Assembly: GCF_949987515.2 (NCBI RefSeq)
Contig: NC_082694.2
Coordinates: 44,912,451 to 44,976,450, forward strand
DNA from: Delphinus delphis
Taxonomy: Eukaryota; Chordata; Mammalia; Artiodactyla; Delphinidae
Reading direction: 5' to 3'
Length of the DNA: 64,000 nucleotides
The position numbers were made by a program, and so were the translations under genes. The notes under the pieces are model-generated. The model searched no databases, was not told the DNA's origin, and saw only the letters and a program-made list of their open reading frames with translations. Numbering within the stretch: position 1 is the stretch's first letter; each line of letters opens with the position of its first letter. Below are positions 1-12,054 of this stretch, one piece after another.

Positions 1-214
1 AAATTTCTAGATCAGAAACTTACTGCCCTACAAAAATGGTTCCTCCCACCAGCACTGCAGGAGAAGGCCTGGTTCCCCTCCACCATGATCACACCAAGTA
101 GGTTAAGATCACTACAAAAAAAAGAGATATCTCTAAAGTGACATCTCACTGTTATTTTAATTGCACACCTTTGCTTACTAGTGATGTGACCGTCAATATG
201 TTTTCATAATCTAA

Positions 215-378
215 ATTGATCACTTATTTGGGCAAATTACCAACCTCTCTGTGCTTCAGTTTATTTATCTGTAAAACAGGAATAATAATTGAACCTATAT
301 CTCATAGCATTGTTTTGAGAATTAAATGAGTTAATGCATGTAAAATGCTTAAAACAATTCATGGAACATTCAAAAAGT
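215..378 (+). repeat. MIR SINE fragment
   Basis: The text runs through the usual MIR core: a run like CCTCTCTGTGCTTCAGTTT, then ATCTGTAAAACAGGAATAAT, then a GTTAATGCATGTAAAATGCTTA tail. This is the sense orientation. The 5' tRNA-like part is missing or too diverged to recognise. A short (TTA)n run follows at about 379-395. Confidence 0.8.
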
Positions 379-395
379 TTATTATTATTATTATT

Positions 396-1074
396 TATAC
401 TTTTTAACTTATTTCTGGTAAGGAAGAAATCTTCCTTTGAAACAATAAAGTTCACCTTGGTGGTTACTTTTTCTGAACAGCACAGATGAAATTATTATCA
501 CTGGGTAACAAAGAACCACTGTATGTACCCACGTGTAATTCTATAGAAGTAGACCTCCGTCTCCTTCATTTAGTTATAATATCCACTAGACCAAGACTAT
601 TTTTCTGTAATATAAACAAAAGTACATTTGAATTAACTTTTAATAAGTTGTACATTCTTGGATTTACTTTTAATAAAATTCTGATTTTTCCAGAATTTTA
701 AAAATTTTATAACAAAATTTTATAACAACAAAGAAATCCCAAAACAGAGCTTAGTTAAATAAATCACAATATATATATAATATGCAGACTCTCAAACATC
801 AATAAAAACAATGATATTTTATATGTACATGTAAAACAGGATGATGCTCAGATGAAATAACAGGTAACAAAATAAGCATATGACAATTCTATTTCTGTTT
901 GAAAACATACTTTTATCAGGAATAATACATATACCAAAATGTTAAAAGTAGTTATTAGCACTGTGTGGTGCTATTAAAGGCAATTTAAATTTTCTTATTT
1001 TCTAAAGAAAACCATGTTTCCCTTAGTTTCTACAAAGAACACTTTATTTTTGAAATGAGAAATTTTAAGTATTA
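396..1074. other. AT-rich non-coding DNA, nothing recognised
   Basis: This stretch is AT-rich with scattered stops in all frames. No repeat family, splice signal or coding similarity could be recognised. Short open frames here have no codon structure worth noting. Confidence 0.5.
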
Positions 1075-1625
1075 GTACAGGTGGGATTCCAGTGCAGTGT
1101 GCAGTTTCCTGGACAGAGCAGAGCTGTCTGGCAAGACAAGTCCCTCTTGGATAACAAGGTTCTCTCCAGCAGGAACATTCTGTGGACAGACTGGGGAGTG
1201 GCGTCTCATCAGGGCTCCTTGAGCTCCGAACCTGAGATTGCCACCTCCCCACATCCTCCTGGACATGGGCAAAGGGCCCGAGTTGATTTTGTCTTTCTCC
1301 TGCTTACCACCCACCAATGATGCCCCAAGGCTTTCAAAACAAAGCTTCAAACTATCTGATAAGCACACAAGGCCCCTGCTTTTCCCCAGTGTCATCCCAA
1401 ACCCACACACCCTTAGTTCCAGGCAGCTCAACGCTCTCGCAGTTCCCAGACTCTGCACACACACTGAGTGTAAACCCTAGTTTACACTCAGCTCAACCTC
1501 ATCTCCTGCAGGGGGGCTTCACGGTACCCCTGGCCCCATATCTAGACAGCATTCTGCACACTGGACCACAATCGTTGGCCCATTCCTGCCCACCTTCTTG
1601 ACTGTGAGTGGATTGGGTAGGTTAC
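1075..1625. other. GC-richer unique segment, unexplained
   Basis: About 550 bases are clearly richer in G and C than both flanks and begin and end rather sharply. Several overlapping short open frames exist on both strands, but none resembles a known protein. An 11-bp perfect inverted repeat (1464-1474 with 1481-1491, loop CCCTAG) lies inside. It could be an exon of an unknown transcript, an old unrecognised repeat, or a conserved regulatory element. Confidence 0.3.
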
Positions 1626-1682
1626 AGCAGAGTGGTGGAGCCAGTAGACAAGTGGAGAGAGGGCTCCTTGAGGGAGAGTTGC

Positions 1683-2292
1683 CATGTAATAACTATAATG
1701 AAGTGCACATATATAAATTACACAATTTGATAAGTTTTGATATATGTATACCCCTGTGAAACCATCACCACCATCAAGAACATGAGCATATCCATCACTC
1801 CAAAGAGTTTCCTCACGCCCCTCTGTAGTCCACTCCTCTTGGCCCACATCAACGTATCGCCATCCCTGACCCCCAGACAACCACAGATTTGCTTTCTGTC
1901 AGTATAGATTAGTTTGTAACTTCTATATACATGGAATCACTCAGTATGAACTCTCTTTCTGTCTGACTTCTTCACTCGGGGTGATTAGTTTGAGATTCAC
2001 CCATGTTGCTGCATATAACAATAGCTGATTCTTTTTTTATCGCTGAGTAGTATTCAATTGTATGGATACAACTCAGTTTATGTATCCATTTACCTGTGAT
2101 GGACATTTGAGCTGTTTACAGTTTAGGGCTACCACAAATAGGTCTGCTGTGAACATTTGTGTCCAAGTTGCTGTGTGGATACGTGCTTTCATTTCTCTTG
2201 GGTAAATGCCTAGGAACACCTGGGTCATATCATAGGTCATACGGTAATTCTTTTTAAGAAACGGAACCACGGGACATCCTAATAAAATTTTT
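1683..2292 (-). repeat. L1 LINE 3' region (old L1M type), minus strand
   Basis: The plus strand reads as the reverse complement of the L1 3' UTR. Diagnostic pieces in order are GTGAAACCATCACCACCATC, a GAGTAGTATTCAATTGTATGGA block, CTGTGATGGACATTTGAGCTG, and CATTTCTCTTGGGTAAATGCC, ending near the AAGAAACGG block. Divergence is considerable, so this is an old mammalian copy. No open ORF2 remains. Confidence 0.85.
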
Positions 2293-2294
2293 AA

Positions 2295-3505
2295 AAAAAC
2301 CAAAAAACAATGAGCAGACAAGTACCCAAATGCACCAGGGGAATATCCTTTTTAAAGAAACATAAGAAATCCTTTTATAAGGGATGAGTCATTTTACAGT
2401 GTGAATAATCATTCTCTGTGACTTTTAAAATTCAATCTTCACATACCAAGTTTTTTTAACATCAAATGAGTCATGCCTATATTAATTACAGTTACATAAA
2501 AATTTGTACTCCCTCCACTGCCCAATTCCCCTACGCTGAGCCTTGTTCTTTTCAGGATTTGGACGGTACCACTTAACTGCTTCTCTCTCTGGCATTCTCT
2601 ACAGTGGTGTTGTGAGAAAGAGCATGATGTTGTGATTATATCAGTCTTGAAGAAGGATCCTTTCTTTGTGTGTGCTCCAAGAAAAGACAGTAACCCGCTC
2701 ATGTGACTTCGGGGGAGTTATATTCACTTTCCGTGTCTTTTGATAGCCACCCTATCAGCACCCGAAATTAGAGGTGAGATTGAAAAGGCCTTCTGTTTAA
2801 GAGGTCTATTCAGCAGTAAATACGACATGGGCTGAAAAAAGAAAGCAATTCTACATGGAAATATTCTATCTTGACACTTAGGCTGGGACCCTCACCTCCA
2901 ACTTAAACCTATTTAAATTCAGAACACATAAAAGCATACAGTTTACAGAATATGAGTAATCTGGGACATCGGGGAGATTATGAGAAAAGTGCTCTTTGGT
3001 TCTGTCTAAACTTCAAAGGATTGGGCTTTCTGGTAAATACCGTATTCAATATTCTTGTACATTAAACTGCACATGATTTTCTAAACATAGTTTTAAAAGA
3101 ATCTGTGTATAAAAGCATAAAAGAGCTAAACAGAGTCTGACAGCTCTTACTATTTCTATTAACTTTTCTGCTCTAGTTTATACAAGCCAATAAATCTCAT
3201 TCTTATTCCACATGAAAAGAAAGGAAATCTACCCAGTAGTCAATTACATTTCTACTGTAGGCTAGGAGTATCTTTGCTTGAGACATAAGACACATGTCCA
3301 TGTGTCCTCAGCTTGAAGACCGCTGTGATTTACATAAATGTTCCAGAAGCAAACCTTTTAAGTAACAAAAACCAAATCCCATATAAAATGTTACCAGCCT
3401 AAGTCTGAAGACATCAGCCACAGGAGTCAGTTAGCCAACACAAGGCAGTTAAGTAAGACACCTGGCAAGGAGGTCATTGGAATGCACAGCCTTAGAAACA
3501 GGTGT
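2295..3505. other. unique non-coding DNA
   Basis: No gene or confident repeat was recognised. Base composition is ordinary AT-rich mammalian intronic or intergenic DNA. Confidence 0.5.
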
Positions 3506-3509
3506 TAAA

Positions 3510-3962
3510 TGAAACTCCTTAGATCCAGCAGCTCCCCTCTTAGAAATCTACGGGAAAAGGTGACTTCGGATAAAAATTTGAATTCAATAATGCTCTCATC
3601 ATTGTACTTTTTATAGCAGCAAAAATACTGAAGACAACTTAAATGCCCAGTAATAAGGGACTATATGGGTACTTTACACAGCCACAAAAAAAGTTTTCAA
3701 AAAACATTTTTAACATGAATACAACACATAATGTAACAAAGTGAGGACAATTATATTAAAAAGTGTAATGTAAGGATGTGAGTGTATGTGTGTGTGCAAC
3801 TGCAAATAAGCAAGACCAGGAAGAAGTATATCAAAATGTTAACAAGAGTTACCCTGGGATTACAGGACTATATTACTCTCATAATCAGGAGTTATTTTCT
3901 TTAACGGCCTATAAACAAAGGCTAATAGGAAAATCTGGATTTAGACAAGAGAAAAAAAAGAA
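3510..3962 (+). repeat. L1-like 3' end, sense orientation
   Basis: The order of motifs follows an old L1 3' tail: TTTTTATAGCAGCAAAAAT, then ACAACTTAAATGCCCAGTAAT, then ATCAAAATGTTAACAAGAG and a final A-rich run at 3950-3962. The copy is diverged and partly deleted. Confidence 0.65.
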
Positions 3963-4499
3963 GTAAATTACATAAAAGTGATTCTTCAAACCACAGACGT
4001 TTCAGAAAGATTAATTTAAACGATGCATATGGTTAGAAGGCCCTTAAAATACAATGTTCAAAATTTTACTTCACATGCAACTCTTCAGGAATATACTGAC
4101 TCCAAAAAATTATTCTTACATAATATGACCAGTAATTTCTGACCAGTCCTTCACCACGAATGTTGACTACCAAAACAGTTCAAATCATAATATCCAGTGG
4201 GTAATGAAAAATTTTTTCTACCAAATTGTAATCAAAAGAGAACACATTTGAAAATTATACAGTCCTGTTGATAACGTGGGCAAATCTTCAACCTCTGAAT
4301 ATGGATTTGGAGACTCTTCACAATATATGACTATGTGGGAGAAAAAGTAAATCCTCACAGTGGTGGACCATGATGCCCTAGGATGCAGTGTTTCCTGTCA
4401 GTCAGGTATATTATTAGCAATTTCTCTGGATCCCCCCCAAAATTATGAACTATAAACTTGACTTTGGTTATAGCGTTTCTTGACTTAATTATTGCTTAC

Positions 4500-5040
4500 T
4501 CTGCCATCACTATGCCCTACTGAAATTCACTCTCTTCCATACTGGAGCTCAAGTGAGCTTTGAAAAACACACAAACTCTCCTAAAATCTTTCACCACCCT
4601 CCCCCCTTCATCTTTTGGGTAAGACTTCCTTTGAAGGGGTACACGCCATTACGCCTTGTTTCATTTCCCTTCATCCTCAACATGCTCCCTCTGTTCTGGC
4701 CATAACAGAACGCTTCCCCCAAAGCACACCATCTTGTTCTCTCTCCCTGGCTTTGTACCAGTTGTTCACTCTACTTGGGACACTCCCACTCCCTAATCTT
4801 TCCAGCTAACACCATTCATTCTTCAAGAGTCATCTCAGGCATCATCCTTCTTCAGAAAGGTGTTCCTATCCCCTTGCAACCATCATCTATCTACCTGCCC
4901 ACAGTTTACAGTAATTGTGACAAGGACTTGTCACTGGTTCCCTGTTTCCTCCTCTGAACGCTAGCCCAGCGAGGGCAGAACTGTCTCATTTCTGTGCCCT
5001 GGTGCCCGCAGAGAGCTCAGCAATGGGAAGCACTTGACAT
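4500..5040 (+). repeat. L2 LINE 3' end, sense orientation
   Basis: The segment carries the characteristic L2 3' region: a pyrimidine-rich CCTCCTCT stretch, CATTCTTCAAGAGTCATCTCAGG, CTTCAGAAAGGTGTTCC and GCGAGGGCAGAACTGTCTCAT. The small open frames at 4615-4957 are remnants of this repeat and not genes. Confidence 0.75.
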
Positions 5041-5044
5041 TCTG

Positions 5045-6640
5045 ACTGAAGCTCCACACCCATCGATGCTAGTGAGGCAGTGGTCCTACTTATTAGTCCA
5101 ATAAAACACATCCGCTACTCAGGGGAAACCCAGACATGGTCATTCATCAAAGTATCCAGTTATTTTAAAATAACTTATTCTTAATCCAAAATTTCTGGAG
5201 AGACTGCCTTTTGAGAGAATGCTCTTTTCGCCATTTCAGTGTTGATTTCAAGATTGCTCGAATGTCCTATTTTCCCTTTTTGGTGGACCCTTCCTGAACT
5301 TAGGACCCTACCTAAAGCATTACCAGAAAAGACCCTTTAAATACTTTCAGAATTAAAAAGATCTGTTTATAAAATCTCCAAAAAGTTGTTTTCTATCCTC
5401 TGCATCATCAACCCAGCAAAATTAAACAGACTTGGGGTGGCTCTGCGAGATCAGCATGAATGATTAAGGCTCAGGTGCTCTCCTATTCCTATGGAAACAC
5501 ACAGCTAGGATTAAAAATATTTTAGGCTCAAAGAACAGATCACAGGTCCTCTCCTTGATCCCAGAAAAATCCAACTAATTAAAAATCACAGTGAAAAGAT
5601 CATTTCAAAGAACATTCTCTATAAATAACCCAGATATATACTCAGTAATATTTTGCAAAACATTCCCAATTAGGGATTTCTGTATGCATGCTCTTTGCAA
5701 AAGCTCTTAATCATCTGAAACTGATCAGCTCTCAAGTCAGAACTGTGATTTTAAAAATGAGTAACTTAGATCTGTACAGTGCCATGTATTTTTCAAAGTA
5801 CTTTCAATTACATCACTTTATTTGATCGCATTTTCAGCACTCACTTCTCATGTCAAATCCAAGGATTAAAAGTTCTTTTTCTAAATTTTCTAAATCTAGA
5901 AAATTGGATTGTTATTTTAACATCTGGTGTTGAAGATGTAAAAGAATAACAAATGATGTAAAGATGTAAGAGTAACAATTCTCTTAATTGTTAACAGTGG
6001 AATTAAATATTGTACACAACTGTGTTTGTTCAGTGCTTAGTCTCTTTACAAAATGAGTCCTTTGTAAGATTAATAGCTTCATTAAAGTTGAAAGTAGGAA
6101 AATAATTCATGGGAAAGTGTGAAAAATTCTGTTATTTTTTTCCCTATACAAAATGTACCATCTGGAGTTATTCTGCAGCCAAAAATACATCAGGAGATAG
6201 GACTTCTTTTTTTTTAATGGTGAGAGGAAGAAAGAAACTGTAAATCACAAAGAAGCCACTAGGATGAGACAACACACAACACTGAAATCTGAGAAAAGAG
6301 GTCCCACAGATCACCCTCAAAGCTCACACAAGCTAGTGTGACCACACAGGACCTGTGACATGCCACCCTTTAAAATGAAGCAAAAAAAAAAAAAAAGGAC
6401 TCTGGGAATGAAATGGGAGAAGTCAACAGAGCCAAAATAAAAAAATAAAATGATGTCAATTTCAGAAAGAAGACTAACGAGTGAGGTAGACATCACATCT
6501 GTCTAAGGTGAAACCAGAGAGTCACTGATTCTCGAGGGGAGTGGGGAGGTGTGGACGACTTAGGCAGGTCCCTGGTCTAGTCCTCCTCTGGCTACCTTTA
6601 ACGGTACCTCCCTAGTCCTCAGTTCTCATCTGAAAACTGA
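5045..6640. other. unique non-coding DNA
   Basis: No gene was found. A weak MIR-like patch may lie at about 5,760-5,840 (GTACTTTCAATTACATCACTT), but it is too diverged to call. Short A and T homopolymers occur at 6,208 and 6,380. Confidence 0.5.
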
Positions 6641-6647
6641 AGCAAGT

Positions 6648-6818
6648 AGTTCTCAAACTTGGCTACTCACCAAAATCACCCAGGAATTTTAAATACAGAT
6701 TCCTGGACCCCGTGCCTAGAAATTCTAATCCAACAGGGGTGTGATGTGGCTGGAACCTGTAATTCTAAAAATGTCCCTCAGGTGGTTCTGATGTACATGT
6801 CTGGAAACCACCAAACAA
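6648..6818 (+). mobile_element. MER5-type hAT-Charlie MITE
   Basis: The element opens with AGTAGTTCTCAAACTTGGCT, continues through CACCAAAATCACCCAGGAAT and CCAACAGGGGTGTGATGTGG, and closes near TGGAAACCACC. This is the layout of MER5A/B, short non-autonomous hAT elements about 180 bp long. No coding capacity is expected. Confidence 0.75.
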
Positions 6819-7261
6819 GATGATCTCTAAAGTACCACCTCATCCTTTTCATTGCAATTTAACCTCACCATCGAGAATCCAGGTCTATTTATTTCTAGAG
6901 GATTTCTCTGTGTACTATACTAAAAACTGAAAGCTTATGGTATTTCAGAACACAGATTTTCAATGGCTTGAGGGTACGTTTTCTACTCGCCCTTTAAAAT
7001 TCAATTCTATAAAGACCTCCGAAATCCACAAGCAATAGAGGACCAGCTGCACTCAAGTTACCAGGATTGCTCCCTACTACACAAGATATTGATGAGTCAA
7101 TGCTTGCTTTCATATTATTCTCCTTAGCATTTCTTTTTGGCCTTTCCAATCTTCCAATTTCCTGCTTTTTAAAAAAAGTTAACATTTCCTATCTAGATCT
7201 CTGAGCTTGAGAAAAGAGAATATACAAAATCAGGCAAAATGAAAGTGTTCAACGTAATTCA

Positions 7262-7460
7262 ATAAAGACGGGTATTAACAAAATGTATAAAATTTATTGA
7301 CAATAGGAAGAAAAGAAAATATGCCTCTTCTCCAACAGTCAAAAGCAGAGTAGACACATGCACCACAATGTTCACTGCAGCACCATCTGCAATAGCGAAG
7401 ACATGGAAGCAACTTAAATGTCCACGGATGGAGGAAGGGATAAAGATGATGTGGTATATA

Positions 7461-7507
<47 letters not shown>

Positions 7508-8000
7508 GGAATGTTACTCAGCCATAAAAAAGAATGAAAACATGCCATTTGCAGCAACATGGATGGACCTAGAGATTATCATAAAAAGTGAAGTAAGCCA
7601 AAGACAAATATCATATGATATCACTTATATGTGGAATATACTAAAAAAACGATACAAATGAACTTATGTGCAAAACAGGAACAGACTCACAGACACAGAA
7701 AACAAACTTATGCTAATCAAATAGGAATGGGTGAGGAGGGATAAATTAGGATTTGGGGATTAAAATATGCACACTACTATATACAAAACAGATAACCAAC
7801 AAGGATAGCACAGGGATACTGTATAGCACAAGGAACTAAAATCAATATTTTGTAATAACCTATAAGGGAAAAAAACCTGAGAAGAATATATACATAATAT
7901 ATATGTACATATATATGTAACTGAATCACTTTGCCATACATCTGAAACTAACACAACACTGTAAATCAACTATACTTCTATAAAAATTAAAAAATTTTTT
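7262..8000 (+). repeat. L1 LINE 3' end, cetartiodactyl type, sense
   Basis: This is a long, fairly well preserved L1 3' region. It reads GGAATGTTACTCAGCCATAA, GCAACATGGATGGACCTAG, GTGAAGTAAGCCAAAGACA, GGATAGCACAGGGATACTG and CTGTAAATCAACTATACTTC before an A/T-rich tail. The form matches the younger L1 of even-toed ungulates and whales. A (CA)n run has expanded inside it, and a CHR SINE sits in its tail. Confidence 0.85.
7463..7505 (+). repeat. (AC)n microsatellite inside L1
   Basis: About 21 perfect AC units interrupt the L1 motif that normally reads GTATATACACACAATGGAAT. The microsatellite therefore grew from a short ACAC seed in the L1 itself. It is long enough to be polymorphic. Confidence 0.95.
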
Positions 8001-8014
8001 AAATTAAAAATATT

Positions 8015-8150
8015 AGGGAATTCCCTGGTGGTCCAGTGCTTAGGGCTCTGTGCTTCCACTGCTGGGAGCCTGGGTTCGATCCCTGGTTGGGGAACTAAGA
8101 TCCTGCAAGCCGCACTGTGCAGCCAAAAAAATTAATTACTTTTTAAAAAT
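8015..8150 (+). repeat. CHR SINE, short ancestral-type copy
   Basis: The copy starts GGGAATTCCCTGGTGGTCCAG, contains the box B-like GGTTCGATCCCTGGTTGGGG, and ends with GTGCAGCCAAAAAAATT. It is about 135 bp long, much shorter than most copies in the window, and inserted into the A-rich tail of the preceding L1. Confidence 0.85.
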
Positions 8151-8165
8151 AACAAAATAAAATAT

Positions 8166-8818
8166 TACCCCCCTCCCAAAAAAAAGCAGACTGGAAGTGA
8201 TGCGGGGAGGTCCTGATCACCTACTCCTCAGGGCAAAGCAGGCAGTGCTGCGTGATTATTATTTGTCAGTACAGATATTTAGATACTACCCTGTTGAGAA
8301 CACTTACTGGCCAAAAGGGTACCAAAATGAGAAAACGAGGCCTGCAACAGGCATTTACACTTCACCCGATTTAACAGCAGACAATGACAAAATAGGAAAA
8401 ACCTCAAGTGACTCACAGACCCTGTTAAGCTGCTGGGACACACACCCCTGGACCACTTACATGCTTTTGACTCACGCACTGTCAGAGCTCTTCCCGCGCT
8501 CTCCTTGTGCCCATGAACACTTCACGTTTTCTTTTTGGTGGGCTCAGAGAAACCAATGGAAATCTGTTCCTGGGGAGGTGCTAATGTCCAGTGAAATGCG
8601 AGAGAGGGGGTTCAGCCTGGAGGGTACAGACTCAAGTGCCAGCCTCATGACAGCCTCTCCACCTGCGGGTTTCTCACTCCTGCAGAGGACCTGCCTGAGG
8701 GGAGTGTCCTTTGGAAAAGCCACATCCTTTAGCATACTTCATTTTTCCTCTATCCTTCCTCTTTTCCATGACCCTACCCAACTTGGCTGCCTAAGTGAGA
8801 TGTCTGAATAAAAATGAT
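8166..8818. other. unique DNA with a 204-codon open frame, probably non-coding
   Basis: An open frame on the plus strand runs from 8197 to 8811 and would encode 204 residues. I see no recognisable domain, no convincing start context and no homology. A 63-codon frame opens on the opposite strand over the same bases. A chance frame is the likeliest explanation. Confidence 0.35.
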
Positions 8819-8820
8819 TT

Positions 8821-9123
8821 AGGGGCTTCCCTGGTGGCGCAGTGGTTGAGAATCTGCCTGCCAATGCACGGGACACGGATTCGAGCCCTGGTCTGGAAGG
8901 ATCCCACATGCCACGGAGCAACTAGGCCCGTGAGCCACAACTACTGAGCCCGCGCGTCTGGAGCCTGTGCTCCGCAACAAGAGAGGCCCACGCACCGCGA
9001 TGAAGAGTGGCCCCCGCTTGCCGCAACGAGAGAAAGCCCTCGCACAGAAATGAAAACCCAACACAGCAAAAATAAATAAATTAATTAATAAACTCCTACC
9101 CCCAACGTCTTTAAAAAAAAAAA
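8821..9123 (+). repeat. CHR SINE, long form
   Basis: It opens GGGGCTTCCCTGGTGGCGCAG and carries the long 3' body (GAGCCACAACTACTGAGCCC, then GCCCCCGCTTGCCGCAACGAG) and an A/T-rich tail. The flanking AAAATGATTTA and AAAAGATTTCG may be a degenerate target duplication. The body differs at several positions from the short young type. Confidence 0.9.
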
Positions 9124-9124
9124 A

Positions 9125-9708
9125 GATTTCGTTTGTTCCCATCCTCTCAACCCTATCTGCTCAATGCCCCAAGAACATAGGGGCCTACATGGAACTTTAT
9201 TTCACTAGAACTACGTGCCGGCACCATCCTTCTCTCCCACACACTAGAGATGAGCCAGGAGAGGCAAATGACTGAGGCAGGTGTCTCTTCAACAGAAGGG
9301 ACAGAATCTGCTCTACCTAGTTTCATCCCAAATCTCATGCTTCAGTCCCTAAAAGGGCATTCCTCAGCTCTGCAAGAATAAAGCTTAATTCTCCCCTTCG
9401 CTGGCCCTGGACTCCCGGGGTTCTCATTCTCCTGCCCTCAGAGTTTACCACACCCCCTTCAGGCTGGCCTGCTTTAAACGGGGCCTTTCAACAAGATGCG
9501 ACACCTAATCCATCGCACCAGCTGCGGCAGAGCTTCTGGGGCCAAAAGACCATTGACAAAGGGGCTGCTAGAAATGTATGTGGCAATTTGGTACTGGCAA
9601 GTCCCATTGGATTAGCTCTATTCCAAGCCTGTCCTTCCTGTGTCAGACTTCTCAAATGTTCACGGCTCCCCACCCTGTTCTGTTGACATCCTACAGTCAG
9701 CCGAGATG
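9125..9708. other. unique non-coding DNA
   Basis: No gene or repeat was recognised between the SINE and the next DNA transposon fossil. Composition is mildly GC-richer than the region to the left. Confidence 0.5.
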
Positions 9709-9710
9709 TA

Positions 9711-9910
9711 GGCTGTCCACCAGAACTTTCTGCCATGTTGCAAACATTCTGTGTCTGCAAAATCCAATACAGTAGCCATGAGTCTTATGTGAGAACTGAG
9801 TATTTGAAATGTGGCTAGTGTCACTGAGGATCTCAGGTTTTAGTTTTCCTTAATTAATTTCAATATTAGTAGCCACATGGGGCTCCTAGCTTCCCTACCG
9901 AACAGCACAG
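9711..9910 (+). mobile_element. non-autonomous DNA transposon (CCACATGTGGCTA family)
   Basis: The copy begins CTGTCCACCAGAACTTTCTGC and holds CCAATACAGTAGCCATGAG, GAAATGTGGCTAGTGTCACTG and, inverted near the end, GTAGCCACATGGGGCTCCTAG before GAACAGCAC. The palindromic layout is that of an old mammalian MITE family. I recognise the family but not its name with certainty. A second, longer member lies at 39,591-40,026. Confidence 0.6.
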
Positions 9911-9916
9911 GCTACA

Positions 9917-10106
9917 GCCATAGTTCTGAGTACACCAAAGGATAACGTGCAAACTTGGTTAGAATCACCTGGGGAGCTCTTCAAAGTCTCAGTGCCCATT
10001 TGGTACCCCAGATAATTAAACCAAATTCTCTGGGGGTGGGACCCATGTATCTGCATTTTTAAAATCTCCTCAAGTGCTGCCAAGATAGAGAATCACTGCT
10101 CTAAAA
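9917..10106 (+). mobile_element. MER5A-type hAT MITE
   Basis: Typical MER5A wording is present: TTAGAATCACCTGGGGAGCT, CTGGGGGTGGGACCCATGTA and a closing GAGAATCACTGCTCT. It directly abuts the preceding DNA transposon fossil. Confidence 0.8.
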
Positions 10107-11454
10107 GGTGAAAATTTCCACCATGGATAAACAGCCAATCCTCATCCAACCCGACACCTCCAAGTACTAAGCCATTTAAACAACTAGGCCAAATATTCCA
10201 CCCACCAGGCAAATCAATTCTACAACACTATGATAAACCTCAGGCTTGTGACAGCCTGAGGAGCAATTCATGTCCAAAGGCAAAGGGCCACCAAAGGAAG
10301 CAATGAGGAGACAAGGAGACCCTCAGAAAGGAAAGGAAGAGTTTTTTGAAATAACTATCGGCACCCAAAGCCTGGCTAGCATGAGCCCTCACATAGAAAT
10401 GAGTTATTTTCTGGAAAGCCACCAGTTAACAACAAAATACACCTCAAAATTAGATACTCTGAACAAACAGCTCTAACCGGATTTTTTCCTTTGGCTAATC
10501 CACTCGCACACTATCTGTGCCTCAGAGTAAGCTCTCACCATGCCCATTTTTCTTCAAAGGATAATCTGAAACCTGTGCTTTTTCAACTGGGTACATTAAA
10601 CTTCTTAAATGGCAGCAATTAAAAAGCCAGCATTGGTCCAAAACCCGCTCTCTCTGGCTCACTCTTCTCCAGCAGGCACAATGGCAACCTTCACTTGCCA
10701 TTACTAATTTCCCCAAGTGTATCATTAACGGGGTGAAGCTTTTTCTCCAAGACTTGGCTCAACCGAGGCATCATACCCAGAGTGTAAGAAATGCAAACAG
10801 ACACTCAGGTTTCCGTGGCCTCTAATCTTCCAATCAGCATTTCCCAAAGGCATGCAGTGCCCTTCAGGCTGAATGCTGACAGAGTTCCAAGACTGAGGCA
10901 AAAACTTCACCAGCATTTTCTAAGCAGCACTACTGAAAGTCCAAAACAGGAAGAAGAGATTTTAATGGGAAGAGTATGTGAAGGTCACTCTTAATGACAG
11001 TAAAAGCTGTTGCCTCTATGTTGACAAGTGAAATATAAATCATCCAAAATTCAATCCCCTTCCCCAAATTATTACTAAAGTAATTCAATCTCAAACCAAG
11101 AACTCCCCGAGTCAGCCAAGACTTCAATAGGTCACTTTAACCAACAGACTCCCGTTCAGAGAGAAAGAGCTGGCTTGAGTCCATCCACACTCACAGACAA
11201 GAGGTTCTCATGGAGCAAATGTAAGCTCTGCTGCTGTGGCAACTGAAGACTGAAGCCCATTTTGTGTTGGCCTTAGTGGGTACCCAGGAGCAGCTACACA
11301 GTAACAACTTCTCAACTGTCCATTGCAATGGTGGATAAAAAGCGTGGACTTTTTAACAGGTAACACAGTACTTACAACAGGAACTGGATATACTTTTGTA
11401 TATACATCTGAATGTGGGTTATAGGATAAAAAGTCTCTTTCGACTATATAACTG
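10107..11454. other. unique non-coding DNA
   Basis: No gene or clear repeat was seen. Several short open frames on both strands at 10,240-11,127 overlap each other and lack any recognisable similarity. Confidence 0.5.
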
Positions 11455-11456
11455 AA

Positions 11457-11649
11457 TCGCCAGATAAATACAAGATGCCAAGTTAAAGCTGAATGTCAGA
11501 TAAACAAACTTTTAGCAAAAGTACACGCCAAATACTGCATGAGACGTACTTCCACTAAAAAAGGGATGCTAAATTTCAGATAAGTATCTGAAATTCAAAT
11601 TTAATGGAGTATCCTGGTTTCTTTGTTCTTCCTAAATCTGGCAACCCTC
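11457..11649. mobile_element. palindromic MITE fossil
   Basis: The left end reads GCCAGATAAATACAAGATGCC and the right end ATGGAGTATCCTGGTTT...AAATCTGGCAACCCT, with GATAAACAAACTTTTAGC and ACTAAAAAAGGGATGC between. The two halves are diverged inverted copies of one arm. This matches a known palindromic DNA-transposon family of mammals whose consensus starts AGGGTTGCCAGAT. The name is uncertain. Confidence 0.55.
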
Positions 11650-12054
11650 CATTTCAGTATGCTAGGAAAATCCAAGTTGAGAGAGGCAAGGAAGAAGTCT
11701 AGCAACCACCCAACCATTCCTGTATCTCAAGGTCAACTGTGAAAACTCTTCCCTCTAGTGTGGCTACTAATTAGCCACCATCTGATAAACAACAGCCCCC
11801 AATGCCCATTCTTCTCTGGACCACAGATGCTAATTACATAACTCAGTGCCAGGGGTAAAGGGCTCAGATAAAGCAAGCAATTAAGGATGAGTAGGTACCC
11901 TAAACAGAAGTCATTAGTAAATGTTATTATTTATTCAATAAAATTAAAAGCAAAATTTGCTATGGAGAAACAATGTGAAGACAACAGACAGTAAACTGAA
12001 TATATAAGGGGTTATTATATGAACTAAGCATCCTAAATAGTATTTTTTAAAAGA

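Noticed and set aside
7259..7661. Frames with (TH)n or (VC)n peptides at microsatellites (also at 63,044 and 63,270)
   Set aside because: They are direct translations of AC/GT repeats within L1 or LTR sequence.
8197..8811. 204-codon plus-strand open frame as a gene
   Set aside because: There is no recognisable homology, no exon signals and no neighbouring exons. A single frame of this size is plausible by chance in 64 kb of two-stranded DNA.
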